A DNA stretch of 64,000 nucleotides from assembly GCA_030683995.1 (NCBI GenBank), contig JAUXPH010000066.1, forward strand, positions 1 through 64,000, given 5' to 3'. Positions 26,748 through 35,742 of the stretch are shown here, piece after piece. Position 1 is the stretch's first letter, and each line of letters starts with the position of its first letter. This DNA comes from Lutibacter sp. GTDB lineage: Bacteria > Bacteroidota > Bacteroidia > Flavobacteriales > Flavobacteriaceae. The position numbers and the translations under genes are program-made. The notes beneath the pieces are model-generated. The model did no database searches. It was not told where the DNA came from and saw nothing but the letters and a program-made list of their open reading frames with translations.

Positions 26748-28445
26748 ATGCAATTATCGCCACTCGAAATAATCAGAAGAGAATCCTTACAAAAACTACG
26801 TGAATTGGGTATAAACCCTTATCCTGCCGAAGAATTTAAAACCACTGCAACCATAAAGGAAATCTTGGAAAACTTCGAATCTTTTGAAGGAAAAGAAGTT
26901 GTTTTGGCCGGAAGAATGATGAGTAGAAGGATTATGGGAAAAGCTTCTTTTGCCGAGTTAAAAGATGCCAGCGGAAGAATGCAAATTTACATCAACCGTG
27001 ATGAAATTTCATCTGATGCTGAAGGAACAATGTACAACACCGTATTCAAAAAATTATTGGATATGGGCGATATTATTGGTATTAAAGGTGAAGTTTTTAA
27101 AACGAAAGTTGGCGAGGAATCGGTTAATGTAAAAGAACTAACGGTACTTTCAAAAAGTTTACGTCCGCTCCCTGTGGTTAAAACGGATGCTGACGGAAAA
27201 GTGCACGATGCTTTTTCTGATGCCGAATTAAGATATCGCCAACGATATGTGGATTTAATTGTAAATGATCACGTAAAAGAAACCTTCATAAAACGCACAA
27301 AAATTACCAATTCCATCCGTGATTTCTTCAACAAAAGAGATTATTTGGAAGTGGAAACTCCAATATTGCAGCCAATTCCGGGTGGCGCAGCCGCTCGTCC
27401 ATTTAAAACGCATCACAATGCCTTGGATATGCCTTTGTATTTGCGGATTGCCAACGAATTGTACTTAAAAAGATTGATTGTTGGCGGATTTGATGCCGTT
27501 TATGAGTTTTCCAAAGATTTCAGAAATGAAGGAATGGACAGAACCCACAATCCAGAATTTACAGTGATGGAATTGTATGTTGCTTATAAAGATTACCTGT
27601 GGATGATGAATATGACCGAGGAATTGTTGGAAAAAGTAGCGATGGACAGCAACAGAACCACCGAAGTTAAAATAGGTGAAAATATGGTGAGTTTTAAAGC
27701 GCCTTATGCAAGAGTTCCCATTTTGGAAGCCATAAAAATACATACCGGTTTTGATGTTGCCGGAATGGATGAAATTGCCTTGAAAGAAGTTTGCAAAAAA
27801 GTGGGTGTTGCCGTTGACGAAACCATGGGCGTTGGAAAATTGATTGATGAATTGTTCGGATCAAAATGTGAACACCATTATATTCAGCCAACATTTATCA
27901 CCGATTATCCGAAAGAAATGAGTCCGCTCACCAAAGAACACCGCACAAATCCGGCTTTAACCGAGCGTTTCGAATTGATGGTAAACGGCAAAGAATTGGC
28001 AAATGCCTATTCTGAGTTAAATGACCCCATTGAACAACGCGAACGTTTTGAAGAACAATTAAAATTGACCGAAAAAGGCGATGACGAAGCGATGTTTATC
28101 GATCAGGACTTTTTGCGCGCTTTGGAATACGGCATGCCGCCAACATCGGGCATTGGGATTGGCATCGACCGTTTGGTGATGTTTATGACCAACAACAGTT
28201 CTATTCAGGAAGTTTTATTTTTTCCACAGATGAGACCAGAAAAAAAAGCGGTAGAAATGAGCGAGGATGAAAAGGCGATTTTCCACATTTTAAAAGCAAA
28301 TTCTCCAATGCTTTTGAACGACCTAAAAACGCAATCGGGCTTCAGCAATAAAAAATGGGATAAAACCATTAAAGATTTGACAAAGAAATCCTTAGCAAAA
28401 ATAAACAATACCGAAGAAGGTTTGTTTGTGGAGTTGGGAAAATAA
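26748..28445 (+). CDS. lysS: Lysyl-tRNA synthetase, class II
   Basis: A 565-residue class II synthetase charging tRNA-Lys. The N-terminal OB-fold anticodon domain (about 50-160) precedes the catalytic core. Motif 1 region YLEVETPILQPIPGGAAARPF, motif 2 FRNEGMDRTHNPEFTVMELY and motif 3 GIGIGIDRLVM are intact. After the usual end (FFPQMRPEKK) there is an extra C-terminal segment of about 65 residues (NDLKTQSGFSNKKWDKTIK), which Bacteroidota LysRS commonly carries. ATG at 26748 is chosen because the upstream extension overlaps the promoter. Confidence 0.97.
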   Translation: MQLSPLEIIRRESLQKLRELGINPYPAEEFKTTATIKEILENFESFEGKEVVLAGRMMSRRIMGKASFAELKDASGRMQIYINRDEISSDAEGTMYNTVFKKLLDMGDIIGIKGEVFKTKVGEESVNVKELTVLSKSLRPLPVVKTDADGKVHDAFSDAELRYRQRYVDLIVNDHVKETFIKRTKITNSIRDFFNKRDYLEVETPILQPIPGGAAARPFKTHHNALDMPLYLRIANELYLKRLIVGGFDAVYEFSKDFRNEGMDRTHNPEFTVMELYVAYKDYLWMMNMTEELLEKVAMDSNRTTEVKIGENMVSFKAPYARVPILEAIKIHTGFDVAGMDEIALKEVCKKVGVAVDETMGVGKLIDELFGSKCEHHYIQPTFITDYPKEMSPLTKEHRTNPALTERFELMVNGKELANAYSELNDPIEQRERFEEQLKLTEKGDDEAMFIDQDFLRALEYGMPPTSGIGIGIDRLVMFMTNNSSIQEVLFFPQMRPEKKAVEMSEDEKAIFHILKANSPMLLNDLKTQSGFSNKKWDKTIKDLTKKSLAKINNTEEGLFVELGK

Positions 28446-28800
28446 AAAACAAATGATTTAATTGATTGTTTCAACATAAATAAAAAAAGGAATTGCCTCA
28501 TTGCAGTTCCTTTTTTTGTTATTTATTATTGGATTTTTTAAACAAGTTGTTGTTTTTGTGTCCAAAAATTTATCATCATTTTCGTTTAGTTTTTTACTTT
28601 AATCTAAACTATTGAAAAACAATGCCTTTTATAGAAAATTTAAACTATATTTGATTGACTGCTAACGAGAACTATCATCTTAAATGAAAGATATTTAAAT
28701 TTCATTTATTATATCCACCAACTCCATTTCACAAAACCAGGTACTTTTCAGCTATTAAATTATTTACCCAAACAATTTAAAAGCACCCTAAATTATTAAA
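28446..28800. other. Spacer downstream of lysS
   Basis: It contains the lysS terminator (28487-28517) and a TATATTTG element at 28646-28653 that could start a leader of about 140 bases for the gene at 28801. Nothing else was recognised. Confidence 0.45.
28487..28517 (+). terminator. Terminator of lysS
   Basis: Arms AAGGAATTGC (28487-28496) and GCAGTTCCTT (28503-28512), with a six-base loop, one non-Watson-Crick pair and a T-run. It has the same stem as the terminator at 32379. Confidence 0.8.
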
Positions 28801-29496
28801 ATGAAAAAATTGCTATTCATTTTTGTGCTTTGCTATGTTCTTATTGGTTGTGATATTTCCGGCAATACTGCTCGAAAATCCATTTTATTATTTAAATTCA
28901 AGCCGATAGAAAATGTAAACAAACTAATTATTTTTCAGGACTTAAATGAAATTCACGAGCAGGAATCAGTTATCCTTAAAAATTATTCACCCTATGATAA
29001 TATTTTAAGAATATTTATTCTCGCAATTATTGTAATACTTGTTTTAGTGATTGTCTCTGCGCCATTACTATTGGTTTATTTTTGGATTCACAACTTTTTT
29101 GAATATAAAAAATCAAGAATTCATATTAAAAAAAGTGATCCTTCAGTAAAATTTATAGCGAATGACGAAAGTACTTGGTCAAATTATAAAAACAGTTATT
29201 CAGCGTTGTACGGAAATGGATTCGGCTTTTTTGCTTGGGTGTTTTTTACTTATTTTTATATTTCCATCTACTACAATGATTTTAATACGGGTGTCATAGA
29301 TTATTTTCAATTTCCTTTTAAAATAATGAATAGTTTCTCAGATAATAACTTAATATTAAACGACCATATTCCTCCGAAAATGTGGATAAGTATGCTATTA
29401 ATTGTTGGAATTTCTGTAGGACATTATTTTTTAGGCAGGTTTATTGGCAGCTATATTTCAGCTAATTTCCATAAAAAACTCTTTTTTAAAACATAA
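28801..29496 (+). CDS. Hypothetical membrane lipoprotein
   Basis: A 231-residue protein I do not recognise. The N-terminus FVLCYVLIGCDISG looks like a lipoprotein signal with Cys near residue 17. A strong transmembrane helix follows (about 70-97, IFILAIIVILVLVIVSAPLL), then a soluble loop. Two more hydrophobic segments (about 140-160 and 198-216) are near the C-terminus. A lipid anchor plus later membrane helices is unusual, so the first segment may simply be another helix. The gene has its own likely promoter and is not clearly co-transcribed with neighbours. Confidence 0.6.
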   Translation: MKKLLFIFVLCYVLIGCDISGNTARKSILLFKFKPIENVNKLIIFQDLNEIHEQESVILKNYSPYDNILRIFILAIIVILVLVIVSAPLLLVYFWIHNFFEYKKSRIHIKKSDPSVKFIANDESTWSNYKNSYSALYGNGFGFFAWVFFTYFYISIYYNDFNTGVIDYFQFPFKIMNSFSDNNLILNDHIPPKMWISMLLIVGISVGHYFLGRFIGSYISANFHKKLFFKT

Positions 29497-29577
29497 ATAA
29501 CAATTCAACATAAAGTCAACCAGTTTTAAGAAATATGGTATTTCCCCAATTTTAAGGTTTTTTTGTATATTGGCTTT

Positions 29578-30021
29578 ATGAAAAGACCAATTACCTTCAC
29601 TATTTTTATTTTTTTAATATTTTCAGTCGATCTGTTTTCACAGGAAACCACAGAAAAAATTTACAATACTTTTAGTGAATTCCTAACTGAGCAAAACACC
29701 AAAATTTCCAACATAGAAAATGGATTTAGCCTGCTTCAAGTAAAAGAAATTATGGGCGCTGCTGTTGTTGTTAAAGTTCCGAAAATTGGCAAAATGAAAC
29801 CTTTGAGCCAATTGTTCAAACAGCCTGAATTTACAAAAGAAACTACCGATAAAGCCAAAAATAAAATAAACATTTTATGGTATTTCTCAACACCAAAAGA
29901 TCAAGACGGCATAATGTCAAGGTCGGAATGTACTCCGGTTGTCATTAAAAACGACAGTGTTGTGGGAAAAGGCACCAAGTTTTATTTAAATTTTATGAAA
30001 AAAGAACAAATTCGTTTTTAA
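29578..30021 (+). CDS. Secreted hypothetical protein
   Basis: A 147-residue protein with a Sec signal peptide (MKRPITFTIFIFLIFSVDLFSQ, cleaved after about residue 22). The mature part contains NGFSLLQVKEIMGAAVVV, loosely like the GMSxxQVxxxLG repeat of SmpA/BamE-type small outer-membrane proteins. The rest is unassigned. ATG at 29578 is used in place of the in-frame TTG at 29563, since the signal peptide starts there. Confidence 0.6.
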   Translation: MKRPITFTIFIFLIFSVDLFSQETTEKIYNTFSEFLTEQNTKISNIENGFSLLQVKEIMGAAVVVKVPKIGKMKPLSQLFKQPEFTKETTDKAKNKINILWYFSTPKDQDGIMSRSECTPVVIKNDSVVGKGTKFYLNFMKKEQIRF

Positions 30022-30135
30022 AGGCTGATCCATCTAGAAAAATGCCTGTTTTATTTTCCTGAAATAAATAAATTGAACCTTCTTTAAAATGATTATAAAC
30101 TGCTATTTGTTTTATAATTATTGATACTAAATAAT

Positions 30136-30143
30136 TAAATTTG
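30136..30143 (+). promoter_or_regulatory. -7 promoter element for the M3 peptidase gene
   Basis: TAAATTTG, 58 bases before the ATG at 30202. An AAGCTTCTTT-type inverted repeat lies between it and the start codon. Confidence 0.4.
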
Positions 30144-30201
30144 AAAAACATTAACAGATAAGCTTCTTTAAAAAAAGCTTCTTAAAAAATTCAACCCAAT
30201 T

Positions 30202-32364
30202 ATGAGTAAATATTTTATGGCAAAAACGTTAAAATCCTTTGTTTTTTTCACTTTAATCGTTTCAACAACCTTTGCCCAAATCAAAGAAAAAACAGCAACT
30301 ATGCAAACCAACAATGTGTTATTGGAAAAATGGACAGGTCCTTATGGCGGTGTTCCGTCATTTGACAAAATGAACCTACAGGATATTAAGCCTGCTTTAG
30401 AAAAAGGTATGGCTTTAAATTTGGCACAAATTGATGCCATTACTAAGAATCCAAAAGCACCTACATTTGAAAACACCATTGTGATGATGGAAAAATCGGG
30501 TGAAGTGCTCGATCGCGTTTTTAAATACTACGGAATCTTGAGCGCCAATTTATCTTCGCCTGAATTCAGAAAAATTCAGGGAGAAATGGCACCGATTTTG
30601 TCGGAGTTTAGTTCTAAAATTTCCCAAAACAAAAAATTATTCGACAGAATTAAAACGGTGTACGAAAACTCTTTGAAAAATCCGTTAGAAGCTGATCAGC
30701 AAAGAGTCGTAAAACTTATTTACGAAAGATTCGCAATGGATGGCGCAGAATTGGATGACGTAAAAAAAGCGCGTTATGCCGCCATTAATAAAGAACTTTC
30801 ATCGATATACACCACTTTTTCAAACAATATTTTAGCAGACGAAGAAAATTATGTGGTTTACCTAACCAAAGACCAATTAAGCGGATTGTCGGAATCTATG
30901 GTTAAAGCCGCTGAAAAAGCTGCAAAAGACAGAGGACGCGATGGTGAATATGCCATTACCAACACAAGATCTTCCATGGCGCCATATTTAACCTATTCGG
31001 ATGAAAGATCGCTACGTGAAAAAGTTTGGAAAAACTATTATTCTCGTTGCGATAATAACGATCAATTTGACAATAAAGAAAATGTGGCCAAAATATTGAA
31101 ATTAAGAAAAGAACGCGTGGCTCTTTTAGGTTTTGATAATTTTGCTGAATGGCGCTTGCAAAACAGAATGGCGAAAACACCTGAAAACGCGATGGCGCTT
31201 ATGAATGCCGTTTGGCCTTCAGCCATTGCCCGAGTTAAGGAAGAAGTTGCTGATATGCAGGCCATAGCCAACAAAAACAATGACAATATTACCATTGAAC
31301 CTTGGGATTATCAGTACTATTCAGAAAAAGTGAGGAAAGAAAAATACGATTTGGATTCTGACGAAGTAAAACAATATTTACAATTGGATAACCTGACCCA
31401 GGCTTTATTTTTTGTGGCCGATGAAGTGTTTAATTTCAAGTTTACGCCAGTGCCGGCAGGATCTGTCCCTGTATTTCACGCAGATGTAAAAGTTTGGGAA
31501 GTGACCAACAAATCAACTGGCGAACACATCGGATTGTGGTATTTGGATCCATTTGCGCGCCAAGGCAAAAGATCTGGTGCCTGGGCAACAACTTACAGAG
31601 ATTATTCAACTTTCGACGGAAAAAAAACAGTATTGGGATCAAACAATTCAAATTTTGTAAAACCGGCTCCGGGTGAAGCTGTTTTAGTGTCTTGGGATGA
31701 TGCCACCACATTTTTACACGAATTTGGACACGCTTTGCATTTCTTTTCCGCAGACGTAAAATACCCTACACTTAACGGTGGCGTAAGGGATTATACAGAA
31801 TTTCAATCGCAAGTATTGGAGCGTTGGCTTTCAACAGATAAAGTAATCAACCAATTTTTGGTTCACTACAAAACCGGCGAGGCAATTCCGGCAGCATTGG
31901 TTGCGAAAATTAAAAAATCCTCCACCTTTAACCAAGGATTTTCGACTACCGAATATTTGGCTTCTGCCATTATGGATATGAAATTTCATTTGGCCGACCC
32001 GACAAATATTGATGTGGCTGCTTTTGAAAAAGAAACCTTAGCAGAAATGAATATGCCAAAAGAATTGGTAATGCGCCATCGAACAACTCATTTTGGCCAT
32101 GTTTTTTCAGGTGAAGGATATGCAACCGCCTATTATGGCTATATGTGGGCCGATGTGCTTACCGCAGATGCGTCAGAAGCATTTGAAGAAGCTCCGGGCG
32201 GATTTTACGATAAAGAATTGGCTGCAAAAATGGTAAAATATTTATTCACGCCAAGAAATTCAGTGGATCCTGCTGAAGCATTCAGACAATTTAGGGGACG
32301 AGACGCCAAAATTGATGCTTTGCTTAGAGATCGAGGTTTTCCTGTTCCGGTAAAAGGAATTTAA
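30202..32364 (+). CDS. M3-family peptidyl-dipeptidase (Dcp-like)
   Basis: A 720-residue secreted zinc peptidase of the M3 family that trims dipeptides or oligopeptides in the periplasm. A signal peptide (FVFFTLIVSTTFAQ) ends near residue 26. The zinc site HEFGHALH is at about residue 506, with the third ligand in DYTEFQSQVLERW. The substrate-binding GEGYATAYYGYMWADV lies in the C-terminal part. Length fits Dcp rather than the shorter PepF. A second start (ATG at 30217) would shorten the signal peptide only. The gene ends before a strong hairpin. Confidence 0.93.
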   Translation: MSKYFMAKTLKSFVFFTLIVSTTFAQIKEKTATMQTNNVLLEKWTGPYGGVPSFDKMNLQDIKPALEKGMALNLAQIDAITKNPKAPTFENTIVMMEKSGEVLDRVFKYYGILSANLSSPEFRKIQGEMAPILSEFSSKISQNKKLFDRIKTVYENSLKNPLEADQQRVVKLIYERFAMDGAELDDVKKARYAAINKELSSIYTTFSNNILADEENYVVYLTKDQLSGLSESMVKAAEKAAKDRGRDGEYAITNTRSSMAPYLTYSDERSLREKVWKNYYSRCDNNDQFDNKENVAKILKLRKERVALLGFDNFAEWRLQNRMAKTPENAMALMNAVWPSAIARVKEEVADMQAIANKNNDNITIEPWDYQYYSEKVRKEKYDLDSDEVKQYLQLDNLTQALFFVADEVFNFKFTPVPAGSVPVFHADVKVWEVTNKSTGEHIGLWYLDPFARQGKRSGAWATTYRDYSTFDGKKTVLGSNNSNFVKPAPGEAVLVSWDDATTFLHEFGHALHFFSADVKYPTLNGGVRDYTEFQSQVLERWLSTDKVINQFLVHYKTGEAIPAALVAKIKKSSTFNQGFSTTEYLASAIMDMKFHLADPTNIDVAAFEKETLAEMNMPKELVMRHRTTHFGHVFSGEGYATAYYGYMWADVLTADASEAFEEAPGGFYDKELAAKMVKYLFTPRNSVDPAEAFRQFRGRDAKIDALLRDRGFPVPVKGI

Positions 32365-32378
32365 CCAACAAAACCTAA

Positions 32379-32410
32379 AAGGAATTGCAGCAATGCAGTT
32401 CCTTTTTTTT
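32379..32410 (+). terminator. Terminator of the M3 peptidase gene
   Basis: Arms AAGGAATTGC (32379-32388) and GCAGTTCCTT (32395-32404), then T residues. The stem is identical to the lysS terminator. Confidence 0.85.
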
Positions 32411-32480
32411 CTTTCATCATTACTGAAAATTTTGTATCTTAGATGGTCAAATAAGTGTTTTTAATTTAAACTTGTGTGTT

Positions 32481-33776
32481 ATGATAAAACAGGGTTCATT
32501 TTCAGCCAGAAAATCCTTAATAAATGCATTTTTTTTATTGCTGTTAATTTTCGGATTCCAAAATTCAAACTACGCAAACAATATCATTCTCAATGATACC
32601 ATCGGATTTAATGAATATCGGGGAATTGTAATCGACAGTAAAACCAAAAAACCGCTTGAATTCGCAACATTGCTGGTGAACGGAACAAATATCAGCACCA
32701 TTACCAATACGCAAGGTAATTTTTTGTTGAAAATTCCAAAAAAATTTACCGGCCGCAGGGTGACTGTTTCATTTCTGGGCTATACCAGTAAAGTGATCAG
32801 TTTATCCGATTTTGATAAAGACAATACCGTTGTAAGACTTGAAACATATATTGAAGAACTATCTGAAGTTAAAATTAATGTGAAAGACGCTACTTCTTTA
32901 GTTCAGGAAATGCTAAAAAGAAAAGGGGACAATTATGTGAATGATGATTTGAAAATGACTTCATTCTACAGAGAAACCATCAAAAAAAGAAGAACCTATG
33001 TGTCGCTTTCAGAAGCCGTTGTGGAGATTTATAAGCAACCTTACACCACAGACAGAAGTGATGTTTTAAAAATTTATAAGGCGCGCAAAAGTACTGATTA
33101 CGACAAATTGGATACGGTGGCTTTTAAACTCAGAGGCGGGCCATTTAACACCTTGTATATCGACCTTATGAAAAATACGGCAATGATATTTGATGAAGAT
33201 ATGGTTGATATTTATGATTTTACTTTTGACAACTCCACCAAAATAGACAACAGGCTTATTCACGTGGTGAATTTTAGACAAAAAAAATATGTTACCGATC
33301 CATTATTTTATGGCAAATTATATATTGATGCGCAAACTTTGGCCTTAACCAATGCCAAGTTCTATTTAAATCTTGATAACAAACAAAAAGCCAGTCGGTT
33401 CTTTATCATAAAAAAACCAAAAGACGCCGATGTGCTTCCAATTGAAGCTTATTACCAAGTGGATTATCGCGAAAAAGAAGGAAAATGGGTTTATGGCTAC
33501 AGCAGGGTTGAACTCGGATTTAAAATAGACTGGGCTAAAAAATGGTTCAACACCATTTATTACACAACCATTGAAATGGCTGTGACCGATTGGGAAAAAA
33601 GCGACGCCAACCAACTTCCAAAACCTAAAGATCGCTTAAGGCCTTCGATAATTATGAGCGACAATACTTCCGGATTTAAAGATCCTGAATTTTGGGGCGC
33701 TTACAATGTCATTGAACCCGATAAACCTATTGAATCCGCCATCGAAAAAATTCAAAAACAGTTGAAGAAGAATTGA
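32481..33776 (+). CDS. Carboxypeptidase-regulatory-like domain envelope protein
   Basis: A 431-residue exported protein. After an N-terminal signal (FFLLLLIFGFQNSNYA) comes a CarboxypepD_reg-like beta-sandwich (about 45-125) with YRGIVIDSKTKKPLEFATLL, GNFLLKIPKK and SFLGYTSKVISLS. This is the same module that opens SusC-type receptors. No receptor barrel follows. Instead there is a 300-residue part with SFYRETIKKRRTYVSLSEAVVEIY that is common in uncharacterised flavobacterial envelope proteins. ATG at 32481 is preferred to the in-frame TTG at 32472. Function unknown. Confidence 0.8.
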   Translation: MIKQGSFSARKSLINAFFLLLLIFGFQNSNYANNIILNDTIGFNEYRGIVIDSKTKKPLEFATLLVNGTNISTITNTQGNFLLKIPKKFTGRRVTVSFLGYTSKVISLSDFDKDNTVVRLETYIEELSEVKINVKDATSLVQEMLKRKGDNYVNDDLKMTSFYRETIKKRRTYVSLSEAVVEIYKQPYTTDRSDVLKIYKARKSTDYDKLDTVAFKLRGGPFNTLYIDLMKNTAMIFDEDMVDIYDFTFDNSTKIDNRLIHVVNFRQKKYVTDPLFYGKLYIDAQTLALTNAKFYLNLDNKQKASRFFIIKKPKDADVLPIEAYYQVDYREKEGKWVYGYSRVELGFKIDWAKKWFNTIYYTTIEMAVTDWEKSDANQLPKPKDRLRPSIIMSDNTSGFKDPEFWGAYNVIEPDKPIESAIEKIQKQLKKN

Positions 33777-33929
33777 GATAAATTGATATGAAGTAGTAAT
33801 TTAAAAGGTTAATCCTATCCCAAGGAAAGGGAGCTTGATTTGGCCTACAGAGAAAAATGTTTCTTATTTTTAATTCTTCGTTTTAACTTAAACTGATTAC
33901 TATTAACTTTTAATATTTAATATTTAACG

Positions 33930-35564
33930 TTAATTCCCTTGCTCAAATACAACATCTACAGGAATATTGGCTTTGCTCAATTTGTCTAAATCACGCTGTA
34001 AATCGGCAGAAATAATTCCTTTTTCTTGAACCAATTTTGCAACACCTTCATAATCTCCATTGCCTTGTAAAGTTAAAATTAGGTACGAAAGTTGTCTTAT
34101 TGCCTCTTCCATTTTTTCATAATTTACTTTATAAGTGCCATCATCATTTTTGGTAAAAGCACCTTTTTCCTTAAAGAAATTGAAACGAATCATATTTGCT
34201 TTTCCGTGTGCGCTTGAAGCTCCGAAGCGCACAGATCGAAAGATACCGGCCATAAAAGTGGTCATATAATCTTTCATATCGCCCTCTAATTCTCCCTTTT
34301 TATGCAATTGCTGCACCATATACAATCCTAAAATATCAGCTTTTCCTTCTTCCAAAGCTGAAGATTGTTCTTTTAAGGCATTTCGCACAGTTCCTTTAAG
34401 GTTGATGGTATTTTTGATGCCCAATCCGTGCGCAACTTCGTGAAACATCGTATTGGCAAAAAAAGCATCGAATGTGATGTGTTTTTGTTGGCTTGAGTCG
34501 ATTAAAACTTCAGAAATTGGTTTTAAAATAATATCGAATTTAGCGCGCATCGCATTTTTTAATTGCAATCTTCTGGTTCCTTTTTGCAATTGAACGGTTT
34601 CATCATTGGGCAAATTAATGGCGATGGTTTTGCTTCCGGCATTGCAATCGCCGGCATAATACACAATATCATAGGCCTTTAAATCGGAATCGGTTCCGGG
34701 AATTTCACTTTTATAGGCTTCAGAAACTGGAAGTCCGGTTTGCAACTCAGGCAAAAAACTCGCAAAACGGGCCAATTTTTCACTCCAAACCTTATCTTTA
34801 ATCAGCACATAAGCTTCGTGCGCAGCTTTGTTTCCAAAAAGCTGGTCTTCATAAGTTTCAATGGGGCCAATTACAATATCTAGGGTATTGGATTTCATAT
34901 CCATCCAAGCCAAATCACTGGCTTGGTATTTATCGTCCAAAAACGCTTGAGCGCGCAATTCCAAATAATTTTTAAGTCCTTCATCATCTGCTAATTTTGA
35001 AGCTTCCAACAACAAATTGGCCACTTCTCTCACCTCATTTTTAAATTGAACGTGGTAAGGAATTGTATACAAATCCCCATCCTTATTTCTTCTGATAAAA
35101 GTGTACAAACTCGATTTATTTTCATCAATAAAAGCTTCGAATTCCAATTTTGTCATATCGGTCGGATAAAAATTTGCGCCCGCTGGTTTGTTTCCAACGC
35201 CATCAACAAAGGGTTTGTTTCCATCGAGTCTGTCCCAAGGCCCGTAATTAATTTCCACAAATTTTTTGGTTTCTTCATTTGAAATGCTGTCTAAAAGCTG
35301 GTTTTTGTCGCCATAAGCTTCAAACCAAAACAATTTATTCATTATGGATGCTGCTTTTATCAGAATAGGCAGCATTTTGCGTTCATTTTCTGTTAAAACA
35401 TTTAAATCTGATGTCAGCTTAAAAGTGGCATATTTACTGAGTTTCATTTGCATATCGGTCCAATTTTGTTCAACGGTGACTTGTTTTATGGGTTTGCGTG
35501 CATTGTTGCTTTCCTTGCATGAAAACAGCACGATTGCGACAAGGATGATGCTAATTTTTTTCAT
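33930..35564 (-). CDS. Lipoprotein zinc peptidase, DPP III (M49)-like
   Basis: A 544-residue predicted lipoprotein (MKKISIILVAIVLFSC, Cys16). A zinc-binding HEVAH occurs at about residue 373 in FHEVAHGLGI, with EEGKADILGLYMVQ about 30 residues later as the third-ligand motif. The second motif resembles EECRAD of dipeptidyl-peptidase III. The first has the ordinary two-residue gap (HExxH) where classical M49 enzymes have three (HExxxH), and the chain is shorter than the usual 650-730 residues. It is probably a divergent DPP III branch that cleaves oligopeptides outside the cytoplasm. Confidence 0.8.
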   Translation of the reverse strand: MKKISIILVAIVLFSCKESNNARKPIKQVTVEQNWTDMQMKLSKYATFKLTSDLNVLTENERKMLPILIKAASIMNKLFWFEAYGDKNQLLDSISNEETKKFVEINYGPWDRLDGNKPFVDGVGNKPAGANFYPTDMTKLEFEAFIDENKSSLYTFIRRNKDGDLYTIPYHVQFKNEVREVANLLLEASKLADDEGLKNYLELRAQAFLDDKYQASDLAWMDMKSNTLDIVIGPIETYEDQLFGNKAAHEAYVLIKDKVWSEKLARFASFLPELQTGLPVSEAYKSEIPGTDSDLKAYDIVYYAGDCNAGSKTIAINLPNDETVQLQKGTRRLQLKNAMRAKFDIILKPISEVLIDSSQQKHITFDAFFANTMFHEVAHGLGIKNTINLKGTVRNALKEQSSALEEGKADILGLYMVQQLHKKGELEGDMKDYMTTFMAGIFRSVRFGASSAHGKANMIRFNFFKEKGAFTKNDDGTYKVNYEKMEEAIRQLSYLILTLQGNGDYEGVAKLVQEKGIISADLQRDLDKLSKANIPVDVVFEQGN

Positions 35565-35742
35565 CTGTTTACATTTTATTTTTTATTGGTACAGATGCTG
35601 TTCGCCATTAATCATTTCTGTGTGTATCAAAATTTGTTATGGCTCGTTTCATCTGTTAACATTTTATTTTTTATTGGTAAAGATGCTGCCTGCCATTAAT
35701 CATTTCTGTGTGTATCAAATTTTGTTATGGCTCGTTTCATCT
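35561..35742. repeat. 88-bp tandem duplication at the end of the mscS gene
   Basis: Two copies (35561-35648 and 35649-35736) differ at a handful of positions, and the first bases of a third copy (TCATCT) follow. The right copy contains the real end of the MscS gene; the left copy carries a relic of its last codons. Both include the motif TTATTTTTTATTGGTA. The left boundary coincides with the start codon of the peptidase gene. Confidence 0.9.
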
